Shown here: positions 62,537 through 64,000 of the stretch, in pieces
Numbering within the stretch: the stretch's first letter is position 1
Layout: every line of letters starts with the position of its first letter
From: a beta proteobacterium L13
GTDB lineage: Bacteria > Pseudomonadota > Gammaproteobacteria > Burkholderiales > Chromobacteriaceae
Assembly (NCBI GenBank): GCA_000335715.1
Contig: AMYZ01000001.1
Location: 343,163-407,162, forward strand
Direction of reading: 5' to 3'
Length of the DNA stretch: 64,000 nt
Position numbers and translations under genes: made by a program
Notes under the pieces: generated by a model
What the model saw: the letters and a program-made list of their open reading frames with translations, nothing else
Told to the model about the DNA's origin: nothing
The model's database searches: none

Positions 62537-62558
62537 AAGCTTGGCCGCGGCCAACCTT
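62537..62558 (-). terminator. DUS-like inverted pair after yaaA
   Basis: AAGCTTGGCCGC joined to GCGGCCAACCTT, one mismatch position in the arms, 21 bp beyond the yaaA stop. Together with 62367-62395 and a hairpin at about 62405-62432 it fills the 231-bp gap between ldhA and yaaA. Confidence 0.65.
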
Positions 62559-62578
62559 TCTGTTTACTGCCAGCGGGT

Positions 62579-63358
62579 TTATTGCGCCAGCGGGTCGCGG
62601 CGGAATACCCAGTGCGTGGCGTCGGAGGCATTGGCATCAAAGGCATAGCCTTCGCTGTTGAATGCCTTGAGTGCCTCGGCGTCGGTAACAGCGTGTTCTA
62701 CCGCCCAGCGCGCCATCAGGCCACGGGCACGTTTGGCGTAAAAGCTGATGATCTTGTACTGGCCGTATTTCAGGTCCTGGAATACCGGCGTGATTACGGT
62801 GGCCTGCAGTTTCTTGGGTTTTACCGACTTGAAGTACTCGTCCGAGGCCAGGTTCACCAGCTGCGGCTGCGGCTGTTTGGCCAGCTCGGCGTTCAGCGCC
62901 TCGGTGATGATGTCGCCCCAGAACTGGTACAGGTTGGCGCCGCGCGGGTTGGCCAGGCGGGTGCCCATTTCCAGGCGGTAGGCCTGCATCAGGTCCAGCG
63001 GGCGCAGCAGGCCGTACAGGCCGGACAAAATGCGCAGGTGCTGCTGCAGCCAGCCCAGCTGCGGCTCGCTCAGGCTGGCGGCATCCAGCCCTTCGTACAC
63101 GTCGCCCATGAAAGCCAGCACTGCCTGTTTGGCGTTTTCTGGTGTAAATTCACCGCCCCAGTCGTGAAAGCGTCCGGCGTTCAGCGTGGCCAGCGCATCG
63201 CTGATGCTCATCAGCTGGCCGATATCGGCCGGGCTAAGCTGGCGCAGCGTGGCGATCAGCTCGGTGCTGTGGGCCAGGAAGTCGGGCTGTGTGTAGCGGG
63301 CGGTGTGGGCAGGGGTGTCGTAGTCCAGCGTTTTGGCTGGCGAAATAACCATCAACAT
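62579..63358 (-). CDS. yaaA: Peroxide stress protein YaaA (DUF328)
   Basis: 259 residues. [54 protein letters not shown] and [17 protein letters not shown] are the family signatures. YaaA lowers intracellular free iron damage under peroxide in E. coli and has a DNA-binding fold. Starts MLMV; the second Met is equally possible. Single gene, divergent from dtd. Confidence 0.95.
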   Translation of the reverse strand: MLMVISPAKTLDYDTPAHTARYTQPDFLAHSTELIATLRQLSPADIGQLMSISDALATLNAGRFHDWGGEFTPENAKQAVLAFMGDVYEGLDAASLSEPQLGWLQQHLRILSGLYGLLRPLDLMQAYRLEMGTRLANPRGANLYQFWGDIITEALNAELAKQPQPQLVNLASDEYFKSVKPKKLQATVITPVFQDLKYGQYKIISFYAKRARGLMARWAVEHAVTDAEALKAFNSEGYAFDANASDATHWVFRRDPLAQ

Positions 63359-63441
63359 GTCACGTCCTTAGGCGGTGGGCGGCGGCCATTCTAATGCATG
63401 GCGGCGCAGCCGGTGAATGGTACGCGGCAGGAAAGGCAGGC

Positions 63442-63894
63442 ATGCGGGTATTGGTACAGCGCGTTACCCAGGCGTCGGTAACGGTAGAGGGCAGCATTAC
63501 GGGGCAAATCGGCGCCGGCTTGCTGCTGCTGGTGGGGGTAGAAGAGGCCGATACGGCCGCTGACATCGACTGGCTGGTGCGCAAGGTAAGCCAGCTGCGC
63601 ATTTTTAATGACGAGCAAGGCGTGATGAACCGCTCGGTGCTGGACGCAGGGGGCGAAGTGCTGGCGGTGAGCCAGTTCACGCTGTTTGCCAGCTGCAAGA
63701 AGGGCAACCGCCCCGGCTACAGTCGCGCTGCGCGTGGCGAGATATCACAGCCGATGTTCGATAGCTTTGTAACAGTGATGGCCGCCGCGCTGGGCAAGCC
63801 GGTGCCTACCGGCGTGTTCGGCGCCGACATGCAGGTGGCGCTGGTGAACGATGGCCCGGTGACCATCTGGCTGGATAGCAAGGCGCCGGAGTAA
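63442..63894 (+). CDS. dtd: D-aminoacyl-tRNA deacylase
   Basis: 150 residues. [20 protein letters not shown] start, [20 protein letters not shown] (SQxT motif) and [17 protein letters not shown] (NxGPxT/V motif) are the two catalytic signatures. Removes D-amino acids wrongly loaded on tRNAs. Start selected at the conserved MRVLVQRV. Followed by a repeat palindrome. Confidence 0.96.
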   Translation: MRVLVQRVTQASVTVEGSITGQIGAGLLLLVGVEEADTAADIDWLVRKVSQLRIFNDEQGVMNRSVLDAGGEVLAVSQFTLFASCKKGNRPGYSRAARGEISQPMFDSFVTVMAAALGKPVPTGVFGADMQVALVNDGPVTIWLDSKAPE

Positions 63895-63906
63895 GCCGGC
63901 AGCGCA

Positions 63907-63930
63907 AGGTTGGCCGCATGCGGCCAACCT
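63907..63930 (+). terminator. DUS-like palindrome after dtd, probable terminator
   Basis: Perfect 24-bp palindrome, AGGTTGGCCGCA joined to TGCGGCCAACCT, 13 bp after the dtd stop. No T run directly follows; a second, independent hairpin lies at 63952. Confidence 0.7.
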
Positions 63931-63951
63931 GTGTGCGGAAGGTGAAAACGC

Positions 63952-63984
63952 AAAAAAGCCGCTGACTGTGTCAACGGCTTTTTT
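63952..63984 (-). terminator. Terminator, strong in minus direction
   Basis: AAAAAAGCCG (63952-63961) pairs with CGGCTTTTTT (63975-63984). It lies 3 bp after the probable tRNA end on the minus strand and could also back up dtd termination on the plus strand. Confidence 0.85.
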
Positions 63985-63987
63985 AAC

Positions 63988-64000
63988 TGGTGCCCAAGAG
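63988..64000 (-). tRNA. 3' end of a probable tRNA-Leu (rest outside window)
   Basis: Read on the minus strand the last 13 bases are CTCTTGGGCACCA: the 3' half of an acceptor stem, discriminator A and encoded CCA, as in Leu tRNAs with a GCCCAAG-type 5' arm. A strong terminator follows at once. Only these bases are visible, so the amino acid is a guess. Confidence 0.55.

Overview
The window is a compact chromosomal stretch (GC about 65% by eye, nearly all coding) of a free-living Gram-negative betaproteobacterium. Gene content (kdpFABCDE, glpRDFK, molybdate uptake, several chemoreceptors, c-di-GMP enzymes, agmatine catabolism) and protein style suggest the order Neisseriales, close to Chromobacterium/Vogesella. 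That placement is recognition, not a computed result.

Layout. 1-5.5 kb (minus): bufferin-type copper-chelating peptide operon (DUF2282 precursor, MNIO enzyme, partner protein, DoxX), then serB, a possible PilZ-like protein and a diguanylate cyclase cut by the left edge. 5.7-9.1 kb (minus): queC-queD-queE for preQ0 synthesis, with an unusually long QueD, and a YegS-type lipid kinase. 9.2-14.6 kb: glycerol regulon glpR, glpD, glpKF with shared GlpR-like half-sites. 14.6-18.1 kb: DJ-1/PfpI protein and a nemR-nitroreductase-nemA operon with two palindromic operators. 18.6-22.4 kb (plus): EAL protein, then modABC-modE behind a near-textbook ModE operator. 22.5-28.2 kb: UPF0303 protein, ABC1-type kinase, two small membrane proteins, exported nuclease, split chromate transporter and a LysR regulator. 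28.2-36.9 kb: two chemoreceptors flanking a nickel/peptide-type ABC importer that has a Zur-box-like site in its promoter. 36.9-39.8 kb: FecBCD-type metal-chelate importer. 40.0-48.1 kb: kdp potassium operon, with an extra 33-residue membrane miniprotein in front of kdpF and a repeat-built terminator between kdpC and kdpD. 48.1-56.1 kb (minus): aguA-aguB-potF followed by three tandem exported agmatine-deiminase-like paralogues, with a divergent LysR gene. 56-64 kb: lipoprotein hydrolase, possible small RNA, methyltransferase, a sulfide-oxidation operon with AT-rich repeats, ldhA, yaaA, dtd, and the 3' end of a probable tRNA-Leu at the right edge.

The strongest genome-scale signal is a short repeat, core TTGGCCGC with extended form AGGTTGGCCGCA. 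I count roughly 80 copies over both strands, about one per 0.8 kb, where chance would give about 4-5. Copies lie inside genes as well as between them, and seven pairs form palindromes in intergenic spaces, at least four of which look like transcription terminators. This is how DNA uptake sequences behave in Neisseriaceae and Pasteurellaceae, but the word is unlike the known Neisseria GCCGTCTGAA or Haemophilus AAGTGCGGT. It may be an undescribed uptake-sequence dialect or another genome-wide signal.

The window also shows layered metal and redox homeostasis: Cu (bufferin), Mo (ModE), Zn or Ni (Zur-like), Fe-chelate, chromate, sulfide and electrophile (NemR) systems, most with a visible candidate operator.
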